Shown here piece after piece: positions 54,315 through 63,206 of a stretch of DNA of 64,000 nt (within the stretch, counting starts at the first letter, position 1; each line of letters begins with the position of its first letter). Under the pieces are notes generated by a model. That model was not told where the DNA came from, did not search any database, and was given only the letters and a program-made list of their open reading frames with translations. The position numbers and the translations under genes are program-made. Source of the DNA: Dysgonamonadaceae bacterium (GTDB lineage: Bacteria > Bacteroidota > Bacteroidia > Bacteroidales > Dysgonomonadaceae); NCBI GenBank assembly GCA_031254645.1, contig JAIRUA010000010.1, positions 1 through 64,000 on the forward strand, given 5' to 3'.

Positions 54315-54349
54315 TGTCTCAAACTAACTGAATCAGTTAGTTTGAGACA
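54315..54349. terminator. 35-base near-perfect palindrome between the helicase and recombinase genes
   Basis: Arms of TGTCTCAAACTAACTGA and its reverse complement meet around one central base. It lies between two converging genes, so a transcription stop for both is likely, although only a short T-rich stretch follows on either side. It also marks the left boundary of the restriction island. Confidence 0.6.
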
Positions 54350-54403
54350 TAGCCGAATATACTTTTATGAACAAGATGAAAGCAGAAAACTTCATCACAA
54401 CGC

Positions 54404-55330
54404 CTATCTCAATATTTTCGCCATTTGCTCAATACACTTTTTCTTTTGTTCCAAATTTGGGTGAACATAGAGGTTTAGCGTTGTACTGATATTAGAATGC
54501 CCAAGAATGACGCTAACGGTTTTGTAATCACAATTGCTTTCAATACAACGAGTGGCGAAACTGTGGCGTAAGCCGTGAAATTTCAGTTCGGGGATGTTCA
54601 GGTTCTGCATCATTTTTTTGTAATAGTTACGATAGGTACGTGGTTCAGTTGGTTTTGCGTCGTTTGTGAGAATGAAAAAATTGCTATTCATTATCTTTTT
54701 GAGCGGTTTGAGTATTTTCAATAAATCTTTGGTCATCGGGATGTCGCGAATGGAGTTTTTTGTTTTGGGTGTATCCAGTAAAAGCTCTGTATGTCGCTTA
54801 CCGTTTTCTATAATGTAAATGCGTTGAATTGTTTTCCGAACAGCGATAATTCCGTTTTCGGTATCAATGTCGCTCCAAGTCAAGGCACAGATTTCACCAA
54901 TACGTATACCTGTGCTGAGGCAAATGTAAACACCTAAATTTCTGAATGTAAAATTCTCTTGTACATAATTCATTATTCGTTTTTGATTGGTACGACTCAA
55001 TACTTCAATACCTTGTTTTTCTCTTTCGGTAGGAAATTGAATTTCGAGTGGCGTATAATCAATCAGTTTGTTTTTCGAACCGAATTTCAAAACCATTTTC
55101 AACACGATTAAAATGTCTTTGATTGTTTTTTGACTTAATCCTTCTGATAGTTTTTGAAAAACAAAGGCTTGTACGTCATACTCCTCAACGCTGACACTAT
55201 TACCAAACACGGGTAATAAATGATTTTCTACCAGCAAGATATATGCCGAATAACTTGATTTTTTGACGTACTGTTTTTTATCGGCTTTCCATAAGCCGAT
55301 AATTTCTGAAATTGTTTTTTGATTTTGCAT
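54404..55330 (-). CDS. Tyrosine recombinase, likely hsdS invertase
   Basis: The 308-residue protein has an N-terminal SAM-like DNA-binding domain (about 1-100) and a catalytic domain. The catalytic residues are visible: Arg in STGIRIGEICALTW near 143, HGLRHSFAT (His, Arg) near 248, the GHSN His near 273, and the nucleophile Tyr in TLNLYVHPN near 284. The start lies 76 bases outside the left inverted repeat of the hsdS segment. In Bacteroides and others, such genes beside type I systems invert hsdS DNA. It may also be a remnant integrase of the island. Confidence 0.88.
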   Translation of the reverse strand: MQNQKTISEIIGLWKADKKQYVKKSSYSAYILLVENHLLPVFGNSVSVEEYDVQAFVFQKLSEGLSQKTIKDILIVLKMVLKFGSKNKLIDYTPLEIQFPTEREKQGIEVLSRTNQKRIMNYVQENFTFRNLGVYICLSTGIRIGEICALTWSDIDTENGIIAVRKTIQRIYIIENGKRHTELLLDTPKTKNSIRDIPMTKDLLKILKPLKKIMNSNFFILTNDAKPTEPRTYRNYYKKMMQNLNIPELKFHGLRHSFATRCIESNCDYKTVSVILGHSNISTTLNLYVHPNLEQKKKCIEQMAKILR

Positions 55331-55388
55331 AAAGTTTGAATGTTTAATTAGTAGTTTATTTTATCGCAAATAAGATAAGAAAAAATAC

Positions 55389-56585
55389 TTGAAAGGCAAA
55401 ATCTTCAATTTTCCAAATTTGAGATTTTCAAATAGCATTTGGGAAAAATACAGAGTTTCAGATTTATTGGAGTTCTTCACAACAAACTCATTATCTTGGG
55501 AACATTTAGAGTATGGCACAGAGAATTTGTATAACCTGCATTATGGGTTAATTCACAAGGGTGCGCCAATTCAAATAGATACTAATAATTTTCAGTTGCC
55601 GAACATTATTGAAGAATTTACGCCTAAGAAATATACTTTGTGTAAAAATGGCGACGTGTCTTTTGCTGACGCTTCGGAAGACACAAATGACGTAGCAAAA
55701 ACGGCTGAGTTTTTTAATTGCAATGATAAGAAAATTGTATGTGGCTTGCATACAATACACGGGCGTGATAAACTTGATATAACTGTAAGAGGATTTAAAG
55801 GTTATGCGTTTTCTTCTGTTGCATTTCGCAATCAAATAAGACGATTGGCGCAAGGGACAAAGGTATATTCGGTAAGTCCGAAAACTTTTAGCGAATGCTT
55901 CATTGGTGTTCCTTCAAAAGAAGAACAAACAAGAATCGCTCATTTGTTACAACTTACTGACGAGCGTGTTTTATCGCAAATCCAAATAATAGAGGGACTT
56001 CAATCACTAATGAAAGGTTTGAGTGAAAAGTTGTTTTCTCAAAAGTTAAGATTTAAAGATGATAACGGAAATGATTTTCCTGATTGGGAAATGACAAAGT
56101 TAGGAGGTATTGCAACTATCACAACAGGTTCTTCAAACAGGGAAGATTCTATTTTAGACGGCAAATATACTTTCTTTGATAGGTCGCAAGATATTAGAAC
56201 AAGTCATAGATATTTATTTGACAAAGAGGCTGTAATCGTCCCTGGTGAAGGACAAGAGTTTATCCCTCAACATTATATTGGCAAATTTGACCTACACCAA
56301 AGAGCATATGCTATTTTCGATTTTGTTAATATCAATGGTAAGTTTTTGTATTATTACATATTGAGCAATGATAAACACTTGCAATCACAAGCAGTTGGTT
56401 CAACTGTAAAATCGTTAAGATTGCCTATGTTTCAATCTATGCCTATAGAAGTCCCTCATTTTCAAGAACAAATGAAAATCGCAAATTTTCTTTCTGCCAT
56501 TGACGAAAAGTTAGAAATAGAAAAACAGATATTGCAAAAATATACCGAACAAAAAAAGTATTTGCTTGCCAATATGTTTATATAA
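55389..56585 (+). CDS. hsdS: HsdS specificity subunit, silent cassette without ATG start
   Basis: This 398-codon frame encodes a full two-domain specificity subunit, but its first in-frame codon before the shared region is TTG (55389) with no clear ribosome site or promoter. The target-recognition domains are about 20-160 and 225-360. Conserved helices are near EEQTRIAHLLQLTDERVLSQIQIIEGL (about 178) and at the end, AIDEKLEIEKQILQKYTEQKKYL. It faces the expressed hsdS tail to tail. Sequence at 55407-55427 is identical to that gene's N-terminal region in the same frame, so inversion would make this copy the expressed one. Confidence 0.9.
   Translation: MKGKIFNFPNLRFSNSIWEKYRVSDLLEFFTTNSLSWEHLEYGTENLYNLHYGLIHKGAPIQIDTNNFQLPNIIEEFTPKKYTLCKNGDVSFADASEDTNDVAKTAEFFNCNDKKIVCGLHTIHGRDKLDITVRGFKGYAFSSVAFRNQIRRLAQGTKVYSVSPKTFSECFIGVPSKEEQTRIAHLLQLTDERVLSQIQIIEGLQSLMKGLSEKLFSQKLRFKDDNGNDFPDWEMTKLGGIATITTGSSNREDSILDGKYTFFDRSQDIRTSHRYLFDKEAVIVPGEGQEFIPQHYIGKFDLHQRAYAIFDFVNINGKFLYYYILSNDKHLQSQAVGSTVKSLRLPMFQSMPIEVPHFQEQMKIANFLSAIDEKLEIEKQILQKYTEQKKYLLANMFI
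55407..55427 (+). repeat. left 21-base inverted repeat of the hsdS switch
   Basis: A 21-base sequence (AATTTTCCAAATTTGAGATT plus T) is repeated perfectly and inverted at 57739-57759. It encodes Asn-Phe-Pro-Asn-Leu-Arg-Phe in the same frame in both hsdS genes. Confidence 0.92.
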
Positions 56586-56589
56586 ACAT
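56574..56589. repeat. palindrome encoding the C-termini of both hsdS genes
   Basis: ATGTTTATATAAACAT is a perfect palindrome. Read on either strand it encodes Met-Phe-Ile-stop, which is the end of each converging hsdS gene. The stop codons overlap by eight bases. Confidence 0.95.
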
Positions 56590-57786
56590 TTGGTTAAGAA
56601 GATATTTCTTTTGTTTTTGATATTCGGAAAGTAATTTTTGCTCAATGGTTAATTTTTCAGAAAGTGCATTTAATGCTGTCGAAGTTTTCTTTTGATTTTG
56701 GATAGTTGGAGTTTTGAATTTCTTTTTCAAAAAATCCGTTTTCTGTAAATTAAACCTTGTGCTACCTTGTGCAAAAGGATATGCAATTTTTCTGAATTGC
56801 TTACAAGAAAATAGATAAGGCGTATATTCGGGCAACAATGTATCAAAATCATTAGGTCGGTAGCCAAAGCAAAAACTATTCAAATAAAGTTCATCGCTGT
56901 TTCCTAAATATACCGCACTCATTCCAACTTCTTGCGGTGTTTCCGACGAAACTGTAAATAAGACATCACCATATTGTACTTTATTTTGTGTTTCGTTTTT
57001 GTCAATATTTACATACTGCACCATACTTTCGTCAACTACAATGTTCTTGTAAACATTCATATAAGTAATAAAAGGCTTTCCGCTTCCAAAATCTTCCGCG
57101 CTTTTTCCCAAAAGTCCGGAGTACGACGTTCCAAGTTGTTGTAAAGATATTTCTATTTCATTTCCGTATAATTCTTTGAGATTATTATTTAACCCTCTCA
57201 TTAGTGATTTTAACTGCTCAATTATTTGGATCTGGGTTGAAATGCGCTCGTCGAGTAAAGTCAGGAAATGACCTATCTTTTTCTGCTCTTTAATGTTAGT
57301 TGAATAGTTATTTAATTCTTCAAAAACAGATTTTGAAATAATAGGTAAAACTTGTTGGGATACAGCAGATAAATATTTAGAAACTTGACTACTGATTGCG
57401 TAGTAAACAAAATTGCAATCAAAATTATCATTTACAATAACGGAATTGATTTGTTGATTTGTTGCCATTTCCTCTGCTGCCATTCCCATTTTTCCGATAA
57501 TGCCAATACAAGTTACTAAAATTGAACCTTTAGGCAGTTTTCGAGTTTTTTTGAAGCCTTTTTCAGACAGCATTGTTTTTGTGTCAGTTATGTATTTCGA
57601 CTTTCCTAAATCGGTAGGCGAAGCCCATAAATAATCACTACCGTAGTTATCAGTATCTTTTGTTGGTGGTGTATTACCGGTTACAATAATGCCAAAATCT
57701 TTTATTTTGATTTTTTCCCATTCCCCCTCAGACTCCCCAAATCTCAAATTTGGAAAATTCCCATCTTTTTTACTTTTTGCTTTCAT
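56578..57786 (-). CDS. hsdS: HsdS specificity subunit (currently expressed copy)
   Basis: The 402-residue subunit reads the DNA target for the type I enzyme through two target-recognition domains, about 20-165 and 215-365. They are separated by helical spacers, FLTLLDERISTQIQIIEQLKSLMRGL near residue 180 and the end ALSEKLTIEQKLLSEYQKQKKYL. The gene has a normal ATG start (MKAKSKKDGNFPNLRF) 38 bases past hsdM. The first target domain differs entirely from that of the silent copy, as does the second, so inversion would change the methylated sequence. The 21-base repeat covers residues 10-16. Confidence 0.93.
   Translation of the reverse strand: MKAKSKKDGNFPNLRFGESEGEWEKIKIKDFGIIVTGNTPPTKDTDNYGSDYLWASPTDLGKSKYITDTKTMLSEKGFKKTRKLPKGSILVTCIGIIGKMGMAAEEMATNQQINSVIVNDNFDCNFVYYAISSQVSKYLSAVSQQVLPIISKSVFEELNNYSTNIKEQKKIGHFLTLLDERISTQIQIIEQLKSLMRGLNNNLKELYGNEIEISLQQLGTSYSGLLGKSAEDFGSGKPFITYMNVYKNIVVDESMVQYVNIDKNETQNKVQYGDVLFTVSSETPQEVGMSAVYLGNSDELYLNSFCFGYRPNDFDTLLPEYTPYLFSCKQFRKIAYPFAQGSTRFNLQKTDFLKKKFKTPTIQNQKKTSTALNALSEKLTIEQKLLSEYQKQKKYLLNQMFI
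57739..57759 (-). repeat. right 21-base inverted repeat of the hsdS switch
   Basis: Perfect reverse complement of 55407-55427, in frame with the expressed hsdS (residues 10-16). Confidence 0.92.
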
Positions 57787-57824
57787 CTTGATTTTTTTAT
57801 TTCCTACGTATGAAACATTAAGGA

Positions 57825-59363
57825 TTACATAATCCCCAACTCTTTCAAATACACTTCAATTTCCTTATCCAACTCCGCACGTTTTATTTCCAGAGTTTTA
57901 ATTTCGGACATTACGACTTGAATATCAATTTCTTCTTCCTCTTCAAATGTATCCACATAGCGTGGAATATTGAGGTTGAAATCGTTGTCGCGAATTTCTT
58001 GCAAGGTAGCAGCGTGGCTGTACTTTTCTATTTCGGCGCGATTGCGGTAGGTCTCAATGATTTTAGCAATATGTTCGGGACGAAGTTTGTTTTGCGTTTT
58101 GATTTTTTCAAACTCCTTACTCGCATCAATAAACAGAATATTGTCGTCTTCTTTGCGACATTTTTTGATAACAAGAATACAAGTCGGAATGGTTGTACCG
58201 TAAAAAATATTTGCCGGAAGACCGATAATGGCATCAATGCAATTTTTCTTTTCAATCAAAAACTGACGAATTTTTCCTTCCGAAGCACCACGAAAAAGTA
58301 TTCCGTGCGGAGCCACACAAGCCATTGTGCCCGTGTCGTCCAAATGGTGAATCATATGCAGAATGAAAGCATAATCGGCTTTCGATTTTGGGGCAAGAAC
58401 GCCGGCTTTGCTGAAACGGTCATCGGTGTTGAATTTGTCTGCCGCGCTCCAATCTGCCGAAAAAGGCGGATTCGCAACAACGGCTTCAAACTGCTGATCT
58501 TCAAATTGATCTGACTCGATGGTGTCGCCGTTTTCAATTCTAAAGTCAGTGTATTTAATGCCGTGCAAAATCATATTCATTCGACAAAGGTTGAAGGTCG
58601 TCGGATTTTTTTCCTGTCCGAAAATTTGGTCTGCTTTTCCGCTTTTTGCCGTGCGTAACAACAGCGAACCGCTTCCGCAAGTGGGGTCATATACGTTCTT
58701 CAGGCGATTTTTTCCTGTGATTACAATTTCTGCCAAAATCTCGCTCACTTCTTGCGGCGTGTAAAATTCGCCTGCTTTTTTGCCTGCGCCTGCGGCAAAT
58801 TGAGAAATCATATATTCGTAGGCATCGCCCAGAATATCAATATCGTGCGCATCGCACAAACCGAAATCGATTCCATTGAGCGCAACGAGGACATCACTAA
58901 TCAGGCGGTCTTTTTCTTTGGTCGTTTTTCCCAGTTTTGGCGACGCCAAATCAATATCGGAAAACAAGCCGCCGAAATCGTCCTGACTGTCTTGTCCAAG
59001 CGTGCTGTCTTCGATTTTTTTCAACGAACGTTCCAACTGAGGAATAATTTCGCCTTTGCCAATCTGCGAAATGATTGTTGAATAGAGGTATTCCGGTTCT
59101 ACGAAATAGCCCAAATCTTGAATACATTCTTCTTTCAACTCCGCTTTCAGTTCTTCGTCGTTGCTTACCCACGCTTCGGCAAAAGTTAAATCATCTTCGG
59201 CAAGTGCTTCATTTATATGTAATTCTATTTTTTCGGAAAGGTATTTGTAGAAAATAAATCCCAGTGTGAAATACATAAAATCGCTGGCGGACATATTGCC
59301 GCGCAGAGTGTTTGCCACTGTCCAAAGTTGGCTGCGGAGTTTTTGTTGGAGTTCTTCGCTCAT
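57825..59363 (-). CDS. hsdM: HsdM, type I adenine methyltransferase subunit
   Basis: HsdM methylates adenine at the target chosen by HsdS. The 512-residue protein has an N-terminal helical bundle (SEELQQKLRSQLWTVANTLRG, about 1-120) and a SAM-binding methylase domain with AGKKAGEFYTPQEVSEILAEI near 194, DPTCGSGSLLL near 225 and the catalytic VANPPFSADW near 295. The end carries a helix that contacts HsdS. The ATG overlaps the end of the RhuM-like gene by four bases (ATGA). Confidence 0.97.
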   Translation of the reverse strand: MSEELQQKLRSQLWTVANTLRGNMSASDFMYFTLGFIFYKYLSEKIELHINEALAEDDLTFAEAWVSNDEELKAELKEECIQDLGYFVEPEYLYSTIISQIGKGEIIPQLERSLKKIEDSTLGQDSQDDFGGLFSDIDLASPKLGKTTKEKDRLISDVLVALNGIDFGLCDAHDIDILGDAYEYMISQFAAGAGKKAGEFYTPQEVSEILAEIVITGKNRLKNVYDPTCGSGSLLLRTAKSGKADQIFGQEKNPTTFNLCRMNMILHGIKYTDFRIENGDTIESDQFEDQQFEAVVANPPFSADWSAADKFNTDDRFSKAGVLAPKSKADYAFILHMIHHLDDTGTMACVAPHGILFRGASEGKIRQFLIEKKNCIDAIIGLPANIFYGTTIPTCILVIKKCRKEDDNILFIDASKEFEKIKTQNKLRPEHIAKIIETYRNRAEIEKYSHAATLQEIRDNDFNLNIPRYVDTFEEEEEIDIQVVMSEIKTLEIKRAELDKEIEVYLKELGIM

Positions 59364-60367
59364 ATTTTTTTACTATTTTTTTTGATTACTTTTTCTGTAC
59401 TTTTTATCGCTTCTAAATATGCCTGTTCAACAGGCGAAAGTGTTTTTACTTGATATTTCCGATATTCTGTAAGTGCTTTTTCAACTGCTTGTTCGTGCGA
59501 AATCGAACCGGCATTTTGCAACGTTTTTTCGCCTGTTGAAATCAAAATATTATCCAGCTGACGAATATAGTCTTTCATATACATCGGCTTTTGTTTTATC
59601 GCCTGAATTTCTGCAAAGTCAAAATATCCCGAAACAAGATTATTCAAAATTTTCAATTCAATGTCGCTTAAATAATTTTTCGCAACGGAAATATCTTTTT
59701 GTGTTGGCGCACTTCCTGTAAATGTTGTCAATCCCATAAATGGTTTGTCGCTATCAGCTCGTGCAAAAATTATCTCTGCTGCTGTATGTCCGTGAGTGGC
59801 GTAGTGCAATTTGTTTTGCACGATTTTAAAAAACTGAATGGAAACAGACGACTGCGGGTCGTAATCAACACTTGTTGCGTACAAATCAAGCACTTGACGA
59901 TACATTACTTTTTCCGAAGAACGAATATCGCGGATGCGACCAAGAAGTTCATACCAATAGCCTCCACCGCCGATATTTTTTAGACGCTCATCATCCATTG
60001 TAAAACCTTTGACAATGTATTCCTTTAGCCGTTGCGTAGCCCAAATTCTAAATTGCGTGGCAATTCGGGATTTTATACGATAACCAAGAGAAATAATTAA
60101 GTCAAGATTATAAAATGGCAGCTCTCGCTCAACACTTCTATTTCCTTCAATTTGAACTTGTCGGAATTTCCGACAGGTTGCATCCTCGTTTAGTTCTCTC
60201 TCTTCAAAAATGTGCTTAATATGCTCTACAACATTTGTTCGCGAAGACTGAAAAAGTTCTGCCATTTGTTGCTGTGTAAGCCAAATATTCTCGTCTTCCA
60301 ATCGAACATTCAACGAAACGCTACTGTCTTCATTTTGATAAATGATTATCTCGCCTTTGTTATCCAT
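59360..60367 (-). CDS. RhuM-family protein encoded between hsdR and hsdM
   Basis: The 335-residue protein is of the RhuM (virulence RhuM) family. Conserved blocks include IWLTQQQMAELFQSSRTNVVEHI near residue 28, a segment resembling a helix-turn-helix, and FYNLDLIISLGYRIKSRIATQFRIWATQRLKEYIVKGF near 85, with ERLKNIGGGGYWYELLGRIRDIRSSEK after it. The family often sits inside or beside type I restriction operons; function is unproven, and RhuM is a Salmonella island protein. It starts one base after the hsdR stop (TAAATG) and overlaps hsdM by four. Confidence 0.88.
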   Translation of the reverse strand: MDNKGEIIIYQNEDSSVSLNVRLEDENIWLTQQQMAELFQSSRTNVVEHIKHIFEERELNEDATCRKFRQVQIEGNRSVERELPFYNLDLIISLGYRIKSRIATQFRIWATQRLKEYIVKGFTMDDERLKNIGGGGYWYELLGRIRDIRSSEKVMYRQVLDLYATSVDYDPQSSVSIQFFKIVQNKLHYATHGHTAAEIIFARADSDKPFMGLTTFTGSAPTQKDISVAKNYLSDIELKILNNLVSGYFDFAEIQAIKQKPMYMKDYIRQLDNILISTGEKTLQNAGSISHEQAVEKALTEYRKYQVKTLSPVEQAYLEAIKSTEKVIKKNSKKI

Positions 60368-63181
60368 TTATTCCCAGTTAAATACTTCTATAATATTACG
60401 CAACTGCTCTGTTACTCGTTTCAAAATGTTACGCCTTTCTATAAATCCGATTTTTTTGTGCTTGATTGCCTCTTTGATAATATCCGATTTCTCGCGTTTT
60501 GAATAGTCATACTGCTCTAAAAAATTGCACAAGGCTTCGGGGTCGATATTCTCTCTTTCAGCCAAAAGCCTTACACTTTCGTTTCGCTTGCCGGAAATAA
60601 ATTTTTCGAGACGACTTTCCATATCGATTGAACCGTCGGTTTTCGATTTTTCAAAATTTTCTTTATCGTTATCAATGTTTTGTCGAATAAAATCGTCTAT
60701 CAGTTTCGCTTTATTCCGCATTGCCGAGTCGCCTTCCATTGTGTCGATAATCTGACGGCGCTTTTCGTGATAATCTTCACTCGACGGATTCAAATCGGCA
60801 ATCAACGCCAAAATATACGCCACATTGATAACATCGCTGTGCAGCAGTTCCAGGCAAAAATCAATGTCTTCCAGCGTTCTATCATCACCATACGGTTCAA
60901 ATATATCGCTTAATTCTGTTTCTTCTTTTACGTTACCGAGCGCAATATCAAGGTATTTGCTGCGAAAATCCATAAATTCCTGTTCTGACATTTGGATTTC
61001 GCTGTCGTCGGCATCAAAATCTTCGTACACCTGTATTTCGGCTCGTTTGCGGATAATTTCTCGAAATGCCAACACAAAATCCCGTTTGTCGTATTCGCTT
61101 TTCAAGTTGTCGATATACGAAATGTCGGGATATTTTTCTTTAAATCTCACAATCAACGTGTTAAACTCCTCTTTTACATCGGCAAACGGTGCGCGAATGA
61201 TATATTCGTTCGGCTCGTTGTTGCTGAACAGTTTAATTGCCTCATCTACATTGTTTTTCAAATTGCGGAAGCAAACGATTTTTCCAAACTTCTTTTTTTC
61301 GTTCAACACTCGATTTGTGCGACTAAATGCCTGAACTAAACCGTGATATTCCAAATTTTTGTCCACATAAAGTGTATTCAGTTTTTTGGCATCAAAACCC
61401 GTGAGAAACATTCCGACCACCAGCACCAAATCCAGCGGCTCCATATCCTTCTTTTTCTTCTTCATTCTCAGATTTATATCATCGTAATAAAGAGCGAATT
61501 GATCGGTTGTAAAGTCCGTTCCGAACATCTCATTATAATCATTCATAATGAGTTGCAATTCATCGGACGTTACATTTTCGTTGACAAAACCTTGATCCAT
61601 TCCCGTCTGTTCATCGTCCTGGTTGCTGTTGGCGATATAAGTGAAAACCGCACCTATTTTTATTTTCGGCTTTAATTCCTTGAAAATCTTGTAATATTGT
61701 AACAGCATCGGCACTGAACTGACGGCAAACATCGCATTGAAATCGCCATCGTAAGTCGATTTGTTGAAATTAGAAAGAATGAATTGAGCAATCTCTCTCA
61801 TTCTTGTTTCCTTCATATAATTAACATCTTGCTCATTCTTTCCGATATAATACTCCACCAGAAAACCCAACACATTTTCATCGGCAATCGCATCTTTTAT
61901 TAAATAACGGTGCAGGCAGTCGCCAAACACCTCTTTTGTTGTAATATCCCGGTTGGCATTTTCAACAAAAATAGGCGTTCCCGTAAAGCCGAACAGTTGC
62001 AAATTGTTGAAAAAATGAACAATATTTTTATGGCTCTCACCAAACTGACTTCTATGACATTCGTCGAAAATCATTACAATTTTTTGATTGCGAACATCTT
62101 GTAAATGCTTGTTGTGACGGTCTTTTGTTACGGCATTGTTCAGTTTTTGAATGGTGGTAATGATAATTTTCGAATCGCCGCTCAATCGTTTGATAAGTTC
62201 GCGCGTGTTATCCGTTCCGTCAACCGCTCCGGGTTCAAACGCCTCGTATTCCGCTTTTGTTTGCGTGTCCAAATCTTTTCTATCGACTATAAACAGCACT
62301 TTATCAACATCATCAACTTCCGAAACCAACTGCGCCGCTTTGAAAGAAGTGAGCGTTTTTCCTGCACCTGTTGTATGCCAGATGTAGCCGTTTTTGTTGG
62401 AGTTCTGCACCTTGTCCAAAATTCGTTCTACGGCATAAAATTGATACGGTCGAAGCACCATCAGCGACTTATCCTCCTCGTGCAGAACAACATACTTACT
62501 TATCAGTTTACCCAGATTACATTTGTCGAAAAAGAACCGGGCAAACATTGCTAAATCGTTAAACGGTACATTTTCAGCATCTGTCCAGTTGAACGTAAAT
62601 TTGTAACCGCTATTCGGATTATTAGAAAAATAGCGGGTATTCACGCCGTTTGAAATCACAAACAACTGAATGTAATCAAACAAACCCTGATAAGAAGTTT
62701 TCTGATAACGCTGCACCTGATTAAAGGCTTCTTTTAACTCCAAACCTCTCTTTTTCAACTCAATTTGCACTAACGGCAAACCATTGATGAGAATAGTAAC
62801 ATCGTAACGACATTTATTTCGTCCCTCAACGGTAATTTGGTTGAAAACCTGAAATTCGTTTTGACACCATTTATTTTTGTTGAGAAATTCTACCCAAATT
62901 CGTTCACCGTTTTCCAACTCCAATGGAAACAAATCGCGTAATTTTTTTGCTTTTTCAAAGCGTGTACCGCCTTCTAAATGAATGCAAATTCTGTCAAACT
63001 CCTTATCTGTAAAATGCTTTCTACCGTGCTGATTCAGTGCTTTTTGATTGTGCTTTTCGAGTTGCGCTTTGAAGTTGACAAGCAGGTTGTCTTCTTCCTT
63101 GATGGAAACGAATTCGTAATCCATTTCCTGTAAGGTTTTTATTAGTCCGTTTTCGAGGGCTTGTTCACTTTGGGTTGTCAT
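60368..63181 (-). CDS. hsdR: HsdR, type I restriction endonuclease subunit
   Basis: HsdR translocates DNA with ATP and cuts it far from the target. The 937-residue protein has an N-terminal PD-(D/E)xK nuclease domain with RYDVTILINGLPLVQIELKK near residue 128, and a helicase motor with Walker A HTTGAGKTLTSFKAAQL near 267, DECHRSQFGES near 372, GFTGTPIF near 401 and LVQAFSRTNRV near 622. The C-terminal part (about 760-937) is helical and binds HsdM-HsdS. It is the first gene of the operon. TATCTTTG at 63207-63214 (minus) is a likely -7 box. Confidence 0.97.
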   Translation of the reverse strand: MTTQSEQALENGLIKTLQEMDYEFVSIKEEDNLLVNFKAQLEKHNQKALNQHGRKHFTDKEFDRICIHLEGGTRFEKAKKLRDLFPLELENGERIWVEFLNKNKWCQNEFQVFNQITVEGRNKCRYDVTILINGLPLVQIELKKRGLELKEAFNQVQRYQKTSYQGLFDYIQLFVISNGVNTRYFSNNPNSGYKFTFNWTDAENVPFNDLAMFARFFFDKCNLGKLISKYVVLHEEDKSLMVLRPYQFYAVERILDKVQNSNKNGYIWHTTGAGKTLTSFKAAQLVSEVDDVDKVLFIVDRKDLDTQTKAEYEAFEPGAVDGTDNTRELIKRLSGDSKIIITTIQKLNNAVTKDRHNKHLQDVRNQKIVMIFDECHRSQFGESHKNIVHFFNNLQLFGFTGTPIFVENANRDITTKEVFGDCLHRYLIKDAIADENVLGFLVEYYIGKNEQDVNYMKETRMREIAQFILSNFNKSTYDGDFNAMFAVSSVPMLLQYYKIFKELKPKIKIGAVFTYIANSNQDDEQTGMDQGFVNENVTSDELQLIMNDYNEMFGTDFTTDQFALYYDDINLRMKKKKKDMEPLDLVLVVGMFLTGFDAKKLNTLYVDKNLEYHGLVQAFSRTNRVLNEKKKFGKIVCFRNLKNNVDEAIKLFSNNEPNEYIIRAPFADVKEEFNTLIVRFKEKYPDISYIDNLKSEYDKRDFVLAFREIIRKRAEIQVYEDFDADDSEIQMSEQEFMDFRSKYLDIALGNVKEETELSDIFEPYGDDRTLEDIDFCLELLHSDVINVAYILALIADLNPSSEDYHEKRRQIIDTMEGDSAMRNKAKLIDDFIRQNIDNDKENFEKSKTDGSIDMESRLEKFISGKRNESVRLLAERENIDPEALCNFLEQYDYSKREKSDIIKEAIKHKKIGFIERRNILKRVTEQLRNIIEVFNWE

Positions 63182-63206
63182 AAATGCGTGATTGTAATTT
63201 TGAGAT

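Larger units (their letters stand above)
55407..57759. mobile_element. predicted invertible segment (hsdS phase switch)
   Basis: About 2.35 kb bounded by the inverted 21-base repeats. It holds all of both hsdS genes apart from their first codons. Inversion would exchange which specificity gene follows hsdM. The recombinase gene lies just outside the left repeat. Confidence 0.75.

Noticed and set aside
57447-57466. Another family A repeat (TTGATTTGTTGATTTGTTG) inside the expressed hsdS
   Set aside because: It is a short one-armed match in coding sequence (ThrAsnGlnGlnIleAsn) with no inverted partner, so it is likely chance.
54404-63181. A prophage or integrative element carrying the restriction genes
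   Set aside because: There is a recombinase but no structural, transfer or replication gene, and no direct repeats at the edges that I could see. A dedicated invertase explains the recombinase better.
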